NCBI GenBank assembly: GCA_014607495.2
Contig: CP053148.1
Span: 4,526,001-4,590,000 of the forward strand
From: Carposina sasakii
Taxonomy: Eukaryota > Arthropoda > Insecta > Lepidoptera > Carposinidae
DNA length: 64,000 nt
Reading direction: 5' to 3'
Shown here in pieces: positions 1 through 13,118 of the stretch. The position numbers and the translations under genes were made by a program. The notes under the pieces are model-generated. The model searched no databases. It saw only the letters and a program-made list of their open reading frames with translations, and had not been told where the DNA came from. Position 1 is the first letter of the stretch. Each line of letters begins with the position of its first letter.

Positions 1-3000
1 TTCAGTTGTTATTTCTGTTGTGACAAGTTTAGGTCCCTGTTTCTTTTTGAGTGTGCGTTTAGTTACTTTCTTTTTAACGGTCTTACCCTCGGGAGTGTCT
101 ACCTCTTCGAAAGTCGTTTCTTCGGGTAATTCGATGACCTCCGTTGGTTTTGTTTCTTCATGCACTTCCTCTTCTGTCACTGTCGCCGTTGTAATTGGCT
201 CTTCGTCGTCCTTTTCAATGGTCGTAATTTCAGTTACCTCTTCCTTTTGACCTCTTTTCTTTTTGACTACACGTTTAGTTTTCTTGATCGTCTTAACTTC
301 ACCGGTTTCTGTCTTCACTTGCGTAACTTCCACCGTTTCGGGAAGTTCTTGAACTATTTGTGCTTTTGTCGGTTCTTGTGACTCTTCAAAAGGTATGATT
401 TCATCTTCAGTATACTCATCAAGTTTATGCACTGAAATTACTGGTTGCTTGTCATCCATTTGTTCCACTGTGATCTCTGTTGTTTCTACTTTGGGCCCAG
501 TTTTCTTTTTAAGTGTTCTCTTAGTTGTTTTCTTCTTGACAATCTTTCCCTCAGGGGTCTCTATTTCTTCGACAGTTATTTCTTCGGGAAGTTCGATTGT
601 TTCAGCGGGCTTTGTCTCTTCGGGCGTCTCTTCTTCAGTTACGGTTACAGTAGTGACAGGTTCTTCGTCATCCTTTTCTATGACTGTAATTTCTGTGATC
701 TCGTTCTTTGGCCCCTTCTTCTTTTTAACAACGCGCTTTGTTTTCTTGATTGTTTTTACGTCTCCTGTGTCAGTAATGACCTGTGTAATTTCTACCTTTT
801 CGGGTGTTTCTTGTATAACTTGTGCAGTCCCTTGTGTATATGATGTATCTATTGGTGTTGAAGTCTCGTCAATAAATTCTTCTGTGGTATGTACTGTCGT
901 GATTGGTATTTCGTTGTCATCTTGTTCAGTTGTTATTTCTGTTGTGACAAGTTTAGGTCCCTGTTTCTTTTTGAGTGTGCGTTTAGTTACTTTCTTTTTA
1001 ACGGTCTTACCCTCTGGAGTGTGTACTTCTTCGACAGTCGTTTCTTCGGGTAGTTCGATGACTTCAGATGGTTTCGTTTCCTCAGGCACTTCCTCTTCTG
1101 TCACTGTCACCGTTGTAATTGGCTCTTCGTCGTCCTTTTCAATTATCGTTATTTCAGTTATCTCTTCCTTTGGACCTCTCTTCTTTTTGATTACACGTTT
1201 AGTTTTCTTGATCGTCTTAACTTCACCGGTTTCTGTCTTCACTTGCGTAACTTCCACCGTTTCGGGAACTTCTTCAACTATTTGTGCTTTTGTGGGTTCT
1301 TGTGACTCTTCAAACGGTATGACTTCGTCTTCTATATACTCATCAAGTTTATGCACTGAAATAACTGGTTGTTTGTCATCAGTTTGTTCTACTGTGATCT
1401 CTGTTGTTTCTACTTTGGGCCCGGTTTTCTTTTTGAGAGTTCTCTTGGTTGTTTTTTTCTTGACAATCTTTCCCTCAGGGGTCTCTATTTCTTCGACAGT
1501 TAGTTCTTCGGGAAGTTCAATTGTTTCAGTGGGCTTTGTCTCTTTGGGCGTCTCTTCTTCAGTTACGGTTACAGTAGTAACAGGTTCTTCGTCATCTTTT
1601 TCTATGACTGTGATTTCTGTGACCTCGTTCTTTGGCCCCTTCTTCTTTTTGACAACGCGCTTTGTTTTTTTAATTGTTTTTATGTCTCCTGTTTCAGTAA
1701 CAACCTGCGTTATTTCAACCTTTTCAGGAGTTTCCTGTATAACTTGTGCAGTGTCTAACGTAAATGATGTTTCTAATGGTGATGAAGTCTCGTCAATAAG
1801 TTTTTCCGTGGTATGAACAGTTGTAATTGGTATTTCGTTGTCATCTTGTTCAGTTGTTATTTCTGTTGTGACAAGTTTAGGTCCCTGTTTCTTTTTGAGT
1901 GTGCGTTTAGTTACTTTCTTTTTAACGGTCTTACCCTCTGGAGTGTGTACTTCTTCGACAGTCGTTTCTTCGGGTAGTTCGATGACTTCAGATGGTTTCG
2001 TTTCCTCAGGCACTTCCTCTTCTGTCACTGTCACCGTTGTAATTGGCTCTTCGTCGTCCTTTTCAATTATCGTTATTTCAGTTACCTCTTCCTTTGGACC
2101 TCTCTTCTTTTTGATTACACGTTTAGTTTTCTTGATCGTCTTAACTTCACCGGTTTCTGTCTTCACTTGCGTAACTTCCACCGTTTCGGGAACTTCTTCA
2201 ACTATTTGTGCTTTTGTGGGTTCTTGTGACTCTTCAAAAGGTATGACTTCTTCTTCGGTATACTCATCAAGTTTATGCACTGAAATAACTGGTTGTTTGT
2301 CATCGATTTGTTCTACTGTGATCTCTGTTGTTTCTACTTTTGGCCCAGTTTTCTTTTTAAGTGTTCTCTTGGTTGTTTTCTTCTTGACAATCTTTCCCTC
2401 AGGGGTCTCTATTTCTTCGACAGTCAATTCTTCGGGAAGTTCGATTATTTCAGCGGGCTTTGTCTCTTCGGGCGTCTGTTCTTCAGTTACGGTTACAGTA
2501 GTGACAGGTTCTTCGTCATCTTTTTCTATGACTGTGATTTCTGTGATCTCGTTCTTTAGCCCCTTCTTCTTTTTAATAATGCGCTTTGTTTTCTTGGTTG
2601 TTTTTACGTCTCCAGTGTCAGTAACGACCTGTGTTATTTCTACCTTTTCGGGTGTTTCTTGTATAACTTGTGCAGTCTCTGGTGTATAGGATGTTTCTAA
2701 TGGTGTTGCATTCTCGTCAATATATTCTTCCGTGGTATGAACAGTTGTAATTGGTATTTCGTTGCCATCTTGTTCAGTTGTTATTTCTGTTGTGACAAGT
2801 TTAGGTCCATGTTTCTTTTTGAGTGTGCGTTTAGTAATTTTCTTTTTAACGGTTTTACCCTCGGGAGTGTGTACTTCTTCGACAGTCGTCTCTTCGGGTA
2901 GTTCGATGACTTCAGCTGGTTTCGTTTCTTCAGGCACTTCCTCTTCTGTCACTGTCACCGTTGTAATTGGCTCTTCGTCGTCCTTTTCAATGGTCGTAAT

Positions 3001-4848
3001 TTCAGTTACCTCTTCCTTTGGACCTCTCTTCTTTTTAACTACACGTTTAGTTTTCTTGATCGTCTTAACTTCACCGGTTTCTGTCTTCACTTGCGTAACT
3101 TCTACCGTTTCGGGAACTTCTTCAACTATTTGTGCTTTTCTAGGTTTTTGTGGCTCTTCAAACGGTATGACTTCATCCTCAGTATACTCATCAAGTTTAT
3201 GCACTGAAATAACTGGTTGTTTGTTATCGATTTGTTCTACTGTGATCTCTGTTGTTTCTACTTTGGGCCCAGTTTTTTTTTTAAGTGTTCTCTTTGTTGT
3301 TTTCTTCTTGACAATCTTTCCCTCAGGTGTCTCTATTTCTTCGACAGTTAGTTCTTCGGGAAGTTCAATTGTTTCAGTGGGCTTTGTCTCTTCGGGCGTC
3401 TCTTCTTCAGTTACGGTTACAGTAGTAACAGGTTCTTCGTCATCTTTTTCTATTACTGTGATTTCTGTGATCTCGTTATTTGGTCCCTTCTTCTTTTTAA
3501 CAACGCGCTTTGTTTTCTTGATTGTTTTCACGTCTCCTGAGTCAGTAACAATCTGTGTTATTTCTACCTTTTCGGGTGTTTCTTGTACAACTTGCGCAGT
3601 GTCTAGTGTATAGGATGTTTCTAATGGTGTTGAAGTCTCGTCAATAAGTTCTTCCGTGGTATGTACTGTTGTGATTGGTGTTTCTTTGTCGTTTTGTTCA
3701 GTTGTTATTTCTGTTGTGACAACTTTAGGTCCCTGCTTCTTTTTGAGTGTGCGTTTAGTTACTTTCTTTTTAACGGTCTTACCCTCGGGAGTGTGTACTA
3801 CTTCGACAGTAGTTTCTTCGGGTAGTTCGATGACTTCAGTTGGTTTCGTTTCATCAGGCACTTCCTCTTCTGTCACTGTCACCGTTGTAATTGGCTCTTC
3901 GTCGTCCTTTTCAATGGTCGTTATTTCAGTTACCTCTTCCTTTGGACCTCTCTTCTTTTTGACTACACGTTTAGTTTTCTTGGTCGTCTTAACTTCACCG
4001 GTTTCTGTCTTTACTTGCGTAACTTCCACCGTTTCGGGAAGTTCTTCAACTATTTGTGCTTTTGTGGGTTCTTGTGACTCTTCAAACGGTATGACTTCGT
4101 CTTCGGTGTACTCATCAAGTTTATGCACTGAAATAACGGGCTGTTTGTCATCAATTTGTTCTACAGTGTTCTCTGTTGTTTCTACTTTTGGTCCAGTTTT
4201 CTTTTTAACTATTCTCTTTGTTATTTTCTTTTTGATAATTTTTCCCTTTGGGAGTCTCTATTTCTTCTACAGTTGATTCTTCGGGAAGTTCGATTGTTTT
4301 ATCTGGCTTTGTCTCTTCCGGCAGCTCATCTTCAGTTATTGTTACAGTAGTAACAGGTACTTCGTCAACCTCTTCTTTTTTCTTGATTGTCTTAACTTTA
4401 TCAATTTCTACCTCGCTTTTTATAACTGCTTCTGTTTCAGGAACATTTTTTATTTTTATTTTTTCCTCTCTCTCTTCAGTCACTTCTTCTATTTTTACTT
4501 GTGTTTTTAATATTGGTATGTTGACGTCATCTTCGGGCAATTCTATAGTACTCTTATTTATTCCTTCATCTAAAATAATGTCATCACCTTCATATTCTTC
4601 TATATTGACACTATGATTTGATGGCTCCTTAGGCAATTGCGGATATTCGTCATCTATACTTTCTTCTATTATTATGTTTCCTTCTTCTGAATTCTGTCGT
4701 TTTTCATTGTTCTTGCTTCTTATTACAGTCCGTTTTGTTTTAATTTGTATAGGCTCACCTGTGCCAGGAGCTTTGACGAATTTTGTAACTATTTCTTCCG
4801 TCTCTTCTGTATCTGATGATTTTGTGGATTCACTATGTCGTGGGTGTT
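1..4848 (-). CDS. sls: Sallimus/titin exon with 924-bp super-repeats; partial at window edge, frame break near 4,245
   Basis: The exon starts EHPRHSESTKSSDTEETEEI after a TTTCAG acceptor. After about 200 unique residues it enters a tandem array with an exact 924-bp (308-codon) period; equivalent points fall at 3, 927, 1,851, 2,775 and 3,699. Each unit has four lysine-rich cores (such as KKTKRVVKKKRGPKE, TKRTLKKKTGPK) separated by acidic segments (ITVIEKDDEEPVTTVTVTEE, PEETKPAEVIELPEE). In the 5'-most partial copy one extra base within 4,239-4,252 shifts the frame relative to the equivalent place in later copies; upstream the frame stops at 4,207-4,205, while the shifted frame is open to position 1. 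The coding region runs past the left edge. Likely an extensible, disordered region. Confidence 0.85.
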
Positions 4849-5837
4849 CTGAAAGGTGAATTTGTTTTTTATAATATTATTTTCTCACTGAATGAAGTAT
4901 ATTTTGGATTTGTTATTGGTAGCTAGATTACTATATTTCTCTCTGGCGGTGGGTTCACTCCCTTCACGTGGCTTATTTGTGAAAAGTGGGTGTGTATTTT
5001 GCCCAACTGTTTTGATGATAATGAGCGTGACTATATGTATGTATTAATATAATGGGATATGTGGTGATGAAAATAAATTATGCTCAACGGAGATGCAATA
5101 GTGTATAATCATGTTTATTAATTGTTTTATTATTTAGTATAAAATATTTTGTAAAGATTTGTAAGGACACAGCATGAGAAATTTAAATATTAAGATATAA
5201 TTATTGTACCTTTGCATATTATCATAAGAATGTATTATATGTTTAAATAAGTTTGATAAATGTATTAAAATTACTGACGTTTACAAAAAAAATCAAGGGA
5301 CAAGAACAATCTCGTTGCTTTTAAATATGTTCAATAATATATTATAATAATATTTATTTGAGATAAGAATTAGAGGACAATACAGTACATGCTAAATAAT
5401 AACTCAGAGTAACATAATATTGCACAGCGTTTTACATGAAACACAAAACAATGAAACAAGAAGAAAGTAGGTGGTCCCTGGCAAATCCGTAAATTTTAAA
5501 ACTCTGTATAAAGATCTTTGCACGAAAGAATATTTATTATACGGAATTAAGTACATACGTAGAGGATCTATATTTTACTTTTATATTTAGCTTAACATGG
5601 TAGGTATTTATCTACTTTGTTGGTTATCCGATGTGATATTAAGTAATAACTATTTTTTAAATCTGAATTATTTGTTGCTCTACCTTCTTTATCATATTTA
5701 CTGTACTTGTACTTTTTCATTTCATTTTTAATTTTAACATGACCAAGTAATAATACATATTTTTCTTATTTTACAATTTTCACTTTACATAGAACTACTC
5801 TTTGTAAGTATACAAATTTTAATTAATTCACATTTAG

Positions 5838-5985
5838 GGTGTAACAAAAGGAATATGTTAAGTGAAATGCTATAAAAATAGCCCACTAAGGAGAACAAAG
5901 CCACAAGAGTAGTATGGAGAATTCCTTAACATCTCAGGAATGTTCATACAATCTTGAAAAATAAAAATTTTGTCAAAAAATTTAT
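5838..5985. repeat. Decayed MITE arm related to the foldback at 31,607
   Basis: The stretch GTAACAAAAGGAATATGTTA followed by AGCCCACTA, GGAGAAC and TCATACAATCTTGAAAAATA matches the left arm and centre of the palindromic element at 31,607-31,869, with mismatches and no second arm. Confidence 0.65.
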
Positions 5986-6228
5986 GAAAAGGTTATCTAT
6001 AATGGGCTAAATTCATGTCCATAATGCTAATTTATGATTGTCAGATCGTAACAAATATCTATTAATCTAACAAATATAAATAGTAACATGTTACGAGTAT
6101 CAACAATCTACAAGTTGTGTGTGCTCTCATGTCTAATAAAGTTTATTATACGTATTTATTAAACGTAATTGGGTCATATTTTAAAATTGTGCCGTTGTTA
6201 TTTATATTTTTTCTGGTAAAACATTAAT

Positions 6229-6445
6229 AGCCCAGTGGTTAAGACATCTTCCAACCAATGAATTTATTTCATGTACTGATTTTACATAGCTCATCCCTCG
6301 GGAAGCACGTAAAATCGTTGGTTATGCGCCTGATCTCTATGCTGTGTCGGCTTACCATCCCATCTGACTATGAGAGTGACGGAATAGAGAGTGCATCTGT
6401 GTTTGCGCACATACTTTTGGCCGTCTTGGCCGAAATACGGTCAAA
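6229..6445 (+). repeat. tRNA-derived SINE-like repeat
   Basis: The segment begins AGCCCAGTGGTTAAGACATC, resembling an A-box head, and continues with ATCCCATCTGACTATGAGAG and GAATAGAGAGTGCATCTGTG then TTGGCCGAAATACGGTC. This body is one I recognise from a common lepidopteran SINE. The B box appears degraded, so the copy is old and not a tRNA gene. Confidence 0.65.
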
Positions 6446-6527
6446 GAAATTTTTTTTTTCTGGTATAATGAATATGTGAATATCTAAATAGGTACAATAA
6501 CTATTTAATTTTGCCCGTAATACTTAC

Positions 6528-9500
6528 CCTTGATAAATGTTTCCTGCTCTGTTATTTTTATTTGTATATCTTCATCCTTGACGACTTTTATTTCTATAGG
6601 TCTCACTTGCTTAGGAATTGTATGTGAAGTGAAATCAGTCTCATTATCGATTATTACAGTTTCTCTCGTAGTAACGTGTTTAACTGTTTCTATATCGTCA
6701 CGTTTAGTTCCAAATTTAGGTGCATATTGGGCCAATAATGTCTCTTCTGCATCTTTTACGAAGGTGTCAGTTATAGTAATATGACTGTATGGCTCTATAT
6801 TTATATTAGATTTTTCTTTTTTAGCTTGTAAACCTGGTTGTAGAGTTCTGTCATTTTCTTTTAAAATTACCTCCTCGACTTGTAATGCTTTGTTTGTTAT
6901 AAAACTGAGTTCTGGAATTTGTGTTACCATTTCCGGCTTATTTTCAAATAGTACCTCCTTTTCTCTAGAATCAATTTGCGACGTAACTACATGGGTATTA
7001 GGTTCTATGGTTAATAATGCATGTCCAGATTTCATTGACGTAGTTATTAAATCTTCACCTTCTTCATGCGTAATCGTCTCATTTATATTAATGCTTGACT
7101 GTTCATTCAAGCTTTGCTCTGGTATTACCTGTTTCATTTCTGGTTTTTGTTGCTTTTCTAATTGTGTTTCTTTTTCTGTTACTGTTATCTCTGTGACACC
7201 AATATGATTTTTATCATCAATTAAACATTTCGGTTGTTCATATTTTGGCTTACCCGATTCCTCTAAAGGATATTCAGACTCTGTTAAAACTATTTCTGTC
7301 ACGTTAATGGACTTTACGTGATCTACACTACCCTTTGGCATGACATGGTGTGGCTTGTCAGAACTGAAAACATTTTCCGAATCACCAATAAATGGTTCTT
7401 GATATGAAATTGCCTCCTGAACATCGTGCAGTTTTTGTGCATTAGTAATATTTGTTCCAGAAATAAATAAATCTTCACTTTTTTGACTTATGATAACTTC
7501 AGAATTTTGTAAATATTGTTGTTTAGTTATAGATGGCTCAGCAATTTCAGTTCTGAAATTTGACATATCATTACCATCTTGCTCTTTTTCAACTACATAA
7601 ATTTCAGTAATTTCTTTAGCACAAGACTCGGAAATATTTGCGATAGCTTGATTTTTCGGCATTTCTTTTATTAGCACTAAATTACTTTCCTTCTCACTAG
7701 GTTGTATTTCTGTTGCTTGTAAATGCTTTTGGAAGTCATATTGTTTTATTTCTGCTTGAGATGTATTCGGAATATAACTTTCAATCTTTTCAGTAGTACT
7801 ATGTGTTTGTACTTCCGTATCTATTGTACTCCTATGAGGTTCAATAACAATATTTGCGTCGAATATTGATGACTTTGGCTTAAGATTAAGTATAGACTCT
7901 TTATCTTCAGCTTCAGTATAGCTAGTGATAATAGCTTCAGTTTCTGTAAAATCAAGTGTTACATTCAATGGCTCCCGTGGTTTTTCGTAGAGTTTATTCT
8001 CCTTTTCTCCTGTAATTATTTCAGTTTGTTCAAGCGTAAACGAGGGAGTAGATGCTAATGTTATATTACACAATGATATTTCTGTATTTTTCAGGTCCTC
8101 GGTATTATGATTCGGTATTACCTCCTCTATATAAGGAAGTTTGGCATAGATTTCATCAATTCTAGATAAAGCTTTTTCAAATTTTACTTCAACTGCATCG
8201 GCAATATTAATATTATCAGATTGTGATTGAACTTCTGACGTTTCAATTCCATGAAGGCAATTTAGTGAAAACTCAGCCTGTTTATAATCTGGCCTGTTAG
8301 ATAAACTTAAATAATTTTCAGTTTCTACAGGTATATTCTCATCATATTCTGGAACTCGTAGTTCTGTAAAAGAAACTTTCAATTTCATGGAGTCATCTGT
8401 TTTCTCGCTAAGCACTCCTTCTGAGAAATGCACTAATGTATCTTGTTGTGTGATCGCTTCATGAGCAGTTGTTTGTTTTGTAGCCTTTACTTGTTTATAT
8501 TTATTATCATCCACAAACATTTCGGGTTGTAATTCTGAGTTACTTTCCTCTATAAGAATCGCTTGATTAGTATCTATATTCATCAAAGCATTTAATGATT
8601 TCGGCTGATCATTTGATTTTAAAGGAATTTCATCTTCATTGTAATTTATAGAACTTACAATCACCTCTTTATGTGCTATATTTACTACAGAAGCTTGCTT
8701 GGTCTGATAATTATCTGGTTCTGTAAACATAACTGAAGATTCCACTGTTGGTTCTGAAGATATTGCTACTGGTCTACCTATGATATCTGTCGATGCATGC
8801 GTAGTTTCTGTTGTTGTAATATCTTCATAATCCATTTCTTTTTCATCGTGTACAACTTCGGTAATACTTAATGTATCCTCAGCAGTTATGATTTCCGGTT
8901 CGATAGACTTGCTATCAGGAATATTACTCGGTTTAAGAATATCTTGGCTATCATAAGCGCTATTATCGGTAACTTGTATGGATTTCATGACATTAGCCTC
9001 AATATTCGCTTCTTCTTTTGTAGGTTTTACTATATTTAGTTGATTTAAAACCTCTCCGGTATTTACCTCGGAGACTATAGCTATTGTATGACTTAAGTTC
9101 ATATTCATTTGTGCATTTTTATCTGATTTATTATCAATAACTAATGAGTTTTCGGCAATATGTGGAATCACTTCAGTAATATTTAAACTCTCGTTACCAA
9201 TAAATGTCGTTTTGACAGAACTTTGTTCAAGTTTTTCTTCATGTAATTTTGATAATTGTTCTTCTACATTCATCTGAAGAACTGTTATTTCTTTGTGCAA
9301 ATCTCTTTGTTCCGATGCTTTTTGATTGACATGAGCAGACTCATTTAGAAATTCAATTTGGTCTGCGGTAGTTATTTCATGGGAAACAGATGTTTTAAGA
9401 TGATGAGTTGTTGATTTGGTGGCATTCATTGTTGAAGGTACTTTTTCAAATGGTAATTTTACTTCAGATTCCGTTAATTCTGTTTCTGTTATGATTGTGG

Positions 9501-11222
9501 GTAAATAAGGAATAACTGATGAGGTAATAGATTCTGGATTTCTACTCGTATACATTTGTGTAGTTTCATGGTCATGCACAAAAGGCGTAGTTACAATTTT
9601 AGCATTTTCAGTGATAACAGTTTCAGTTGCGACACTTTCGGAAACATCACTTGTTGTTTTAAAATCATCAGTTGATGACAATTCATGAACTTCTGTAGTT
9701 GTAATAGGCTCTATTCCCTTTAAATCTAGTTCTGCCTTTACACTTGGCCTTTCATTATTGCTCACGAGTCCCTGTTCTTTTTCATTTATGTAAATTTCTT
9801 CAGTTACATTTTTATCTAAAAATGTAATAGAAGTTTCGGCATGTTTACTTGATTCTACTGCTAATGGTTCTAATATTTTCTCAGAATCAATCACATTAGT
9901 CTCAAAGTTCAATGTGTGTTGATGTTCGTTAATTCCAACAACTGCATTTTTTGATGGATAAACTTCATTTAGGAACTCGTTTTCTTTAATATGTGTTGTT
10001 GTTACAGTGTTATTAAGACTGGAATGTAATGTTAAATTTTCTTCGATCTTAGAAAATAATGGCACTTCTTTAGAATCAAACTCTGTTTCTTTTTCCTGAA
10101 TTTCTTTAGTCGATATCATAACACTATCTTTTAGTGTAATATCAATATTAGCTTCTTGCACAGCAGGCAATTTCATTGAACTTAATAATCCTTCTTTTTC
10201 TTGTATGTTATGAACTTCTGTAACAATTTGGTTCGAAACCAAGATATCTTTACGAGCAGTTTCAGTTGGTACAATTAGTTCAGGATAATATTTACCAGAT
10301 TTATCATCAACAAACACTTCATCCACATTAAGAGACTCGAATAAGTTGAAATTGACTTTAGATTGTGCTGTTTTTTCACCTGTAATGTTTAACGTTTCTT
10401 GTTCTCTTGTTTCTTCATGAACCTCTGATACTGTTATTCCAACAAACGGTGAAATAGTAACCGATGCATTAGATTGTTTAAGAGTAGAACTAAGTAAAGG
10501 TTCTTCATTTATTGATGTAATTTGTTCAGATATATTTAAAGCATCTTTTAAAATCAAGGAAGCTTTAGCTTTGTCCGCACGGTCTTGGTTATTCTTAAGT
10601 TCATTTATTTGATCATCTATTAAAACTTCAGAAGTCATTAAGCTCTCGGATAAAATAAGATCACTATGAGCTACATTTTTGCTTATTATTTTATCACTAC
10701 TATAATCATTCAAACTATAATTTGTTTCTATCTCTGTGATTTGCAGAGGTTCCAATTCTGAAATTGATGGATTTATGTTCACTTGGCTTTTATTCTTGAC
10801 ATCTAAATTTTCTTCCCGTTCTTCAACTTGATGAACATTACTGACTAATGGATACGTTGTATCGATTTTTATATTTGCAGTATAATTAACTTTGTGACTG
10901 GTTGGGAGAAGGTGTGCCATTTGACTTTCTGAGACAATTTCAATATTACTATCGTGTATGTCTGTAGGGACTGTTGTAATGTAGGGAAATGTTTCAGTCT
11001 CTAAACTTGCTGCTTGGTCTTCTTCGTTCAATTCAGTTTTCTGTTTTGAATAAAGTGTCTTTAGTGATTTAGTGTTCTCAACAAAATCTTCCGATTCTTG
11101 AACTTCAGATGCTACTATTTGTTTCGTGTGTTTTTTACGTTTTGTTTGATCTCTTTCATTTTTATCTGTGAAATTAGAGTAAGTGTTAATGGAATGTGAG
11201 TTAACAGTTTTTTGTACAGTTC
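6528..11222 (-). CDS. sls: Sallimus/titin large exon with degenerate repeats
   Basis: A single uninterrupted 4,695-bp exon (1,565 residues, phase 1 to phase 1). No Ig or Fn3 fold. The sequence is rich in E, T, S, I, V and N and repeats a loose pattern of an alternating hydrophobic strand, an (I/V)(T/S)E(V/I) motif and an acidic (E/D)KE stretch every 45-50 residues or so (for example ITEVVHDEKEMDYE, VTEIVLTESEYPLEES, VTEITVTEKETQLEKQ, ITEIYVVEKEQDG). It starts at GTVQKTVNSHSIN after a TTATCAG acceptor and ends at a GTAAGT donor. It is probably an extensible spacer like the repeat regions described in arthropod I-connectin; that role is inferred. Confidence 0.88.
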
Positions 11223-11594
11223 CTGATAATTCAATAATTTTAGATATTCTAACAATCAATCATGCTATTTACTATTCATAATGTAAGGTATTTATTTATA
11301 CTACTTATATATTTTGAAAATAGCTATACTTACAAAACATGCCATATTGGTACCAAAGCACATTACGACATTAAATCCATGTGAAGTGATAATTCTTCAA
11401 GCCAAGCGAAGCGAAAGCTGCACGATGCAAATACTATCACTATTTATGAAATAAGATGTTCTTTATTAATTCATTAATGTAGTTATATTGCGCAAAATAG
11501 GACATTGATGAATTAAGTTTTTAGATTAAGGTATTAGTTGTAATTTGCTGTCTCTATTATGATGAAATTTTAGAGAAAAACAACATCAACTTTA

Positions 11595-11770
11595 GGGTCG
11601 GTTCATATCTGACGGATGATGCGTCGAGCGTATCTCCAGGTATAGGCAAACGCACTAACGCATCATCGGTTGAGTGTGAAAGGTTGAACGTTTTGTCATA
11701 TATTTGCCTGTTCTGACATTACGCGACTGACACATACGCGACGGATTTTACGTTAGATATGAACCGACCC
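11595..11770. mobile_element. Harbinger-like MITE, 176 bp, TTA target duplication
   Basis: Terminal inverted repeats start GGGTCGGTTCATATCT on the left and mirror as AGATATGAACCGACCC on the right. The trinucleotide TTA lies directly outside both ends (11,592-11,594 and 11,771-11,773). A 3-bp TWA duplication with G-rich ends is the PIF/Harbinger signature. No coding capacity. Confidence 0.78.
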
Positions 11771-11962
11771 TTATAATTCTTTTATTTTATTGAAATTATT
11801 TTTTGAAAATTTCTTGTTTTAAATTTCACAACTGGTATAATAAATACCTATGGCTAGACACAGATTTTCTTCTTATTAGGTACCTATATACCTGTATCTA
11901 GAGAGTATAATGAGGAAATTTTCAATATATGCTTAGATTTAAAGCGAACGAAATTGATAAAA

Positions 11963-12282
11963 TCTATACATATAATAAAAATGTAACGGATCGCTGTCTG
12001 TACATGGAAGATATATGAGAAAAAATATTATAGGAGACCTTTATCAACGCAATAGAACCCAAAGCGATGATTTTTGGAATTTTTGTCTGTTTGTCTGTGC
12101 ATTTGTGCACGCTAATCTCAGAAACGGCTGAACCGATTTCGATGCAGTTTTCAGAAATATATTGTGACAGGTTCCACTACTATATAGGCTACTTTTTATC
12201 CCGGGAAAATGTTTTTATCCCGGATAATTTCGACATTTTGTTTTTCTGTAGTCCACGCGGACGGAGTCGCGGGCGTCCACTA
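11963..12282 (+). mobile_element. Helitron-like non-autonomous element, copy 1
   Basis: Starts TCTATACATATAATAAAA, contains GAACCGATTTCGATGCAGTT and TTTTTATCCCGGGAAAA, and ends near GTCCACGCGGACGGAGTCGC then a CCACTA end. The 5' TC, GC-rich 3' hairpin-like segment and CTA-type end fit a Helitron; a second copy ending CTAG is at 15,312-15,547. Family assignment is inferred. Confidence 0.6.
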
Positions 12283-13118
12283 TTAATAAATAAATACTTG
12301 TAGTACTAAAGTACACACTTTAGGAATATTATAAGAATTAAAAACTTAATAAAATTGACATTCAGCTTTATAATCTTGTGTGCAATAAAATTAATTTTAT
12401 TATTTTAAATTTTAAGTAGCAAGTTGACTCCACCAGTATTATTATTGAACAAATAAATGTAGCATATGATACTTAAATCGGTAACGAAACGATCCAAAGT
12501 AGCAAAAATGCAATAATTGTAATAATAATCATTTATTTAAAAAAAACAAATACCTCCAGCGTTTAAATAAATGAAAATAAAGCGAAGCAACGTGCTAGTT
12601 AATCTCGCAAAGAGAGCACGAATAATGTATCAAAGCATGAACATAATATTTAAAAATCGTATGTTCTATTGCAACGGCTACACTGCCTTACGATACCTTT
12701 TACTGCTTATTTAATGCTATAGTTTCCTGAGTTAGTGGTGTCATAATAGCGATTATGAAGTAATGTCGGTAAAAGGGCGTATTTATGTATTTATACGGTC
12801 GCTACATAACGGTACCGCCATCCTAGGAACCGATAGCTAAACCTTTAAAGTAAGCTCACCAGACGCCTTGTGAAGTTCTTTAAACGAAGTGAGGTTGTGC
12901 AAGCTCGACGTGTAAAATGGCAAATACGCTATACATTTCTTTATGTGGTACTTGTAATACTTAATATAAAACGGTCGAACAATAAATATTATTAAACACA
13001 TTGAAAGCGTTCGGTAGGTATTTATTATATAGTACAATTACTAACTGAAAATTCTTACTAAAATCCGAAATAGTCATTGGTATATCGCGTCAGTGTAGCC
13101 GAAACAATAGATATATTA

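Larger units (their letters stand above)
4849..6527. other. sls intron, AT-rich, with repeat relics
   Basis: Non-coding between the two large repeat exons. It holds a decayed arm of the TACAG MITE family (about 5,838-5,985) and a SINE-like sequence (about 6,229-6,445). I see nothing else that I can name. Confidence 0.7.

Noticed and set aside
395..3613. Long plus-strand open frames opposite the 924-bp super-repeats
   Set aside because: They mirror the repeat unit and break where the sls frame changes. The minus strand has the splice acceptor and the titin-like composition.
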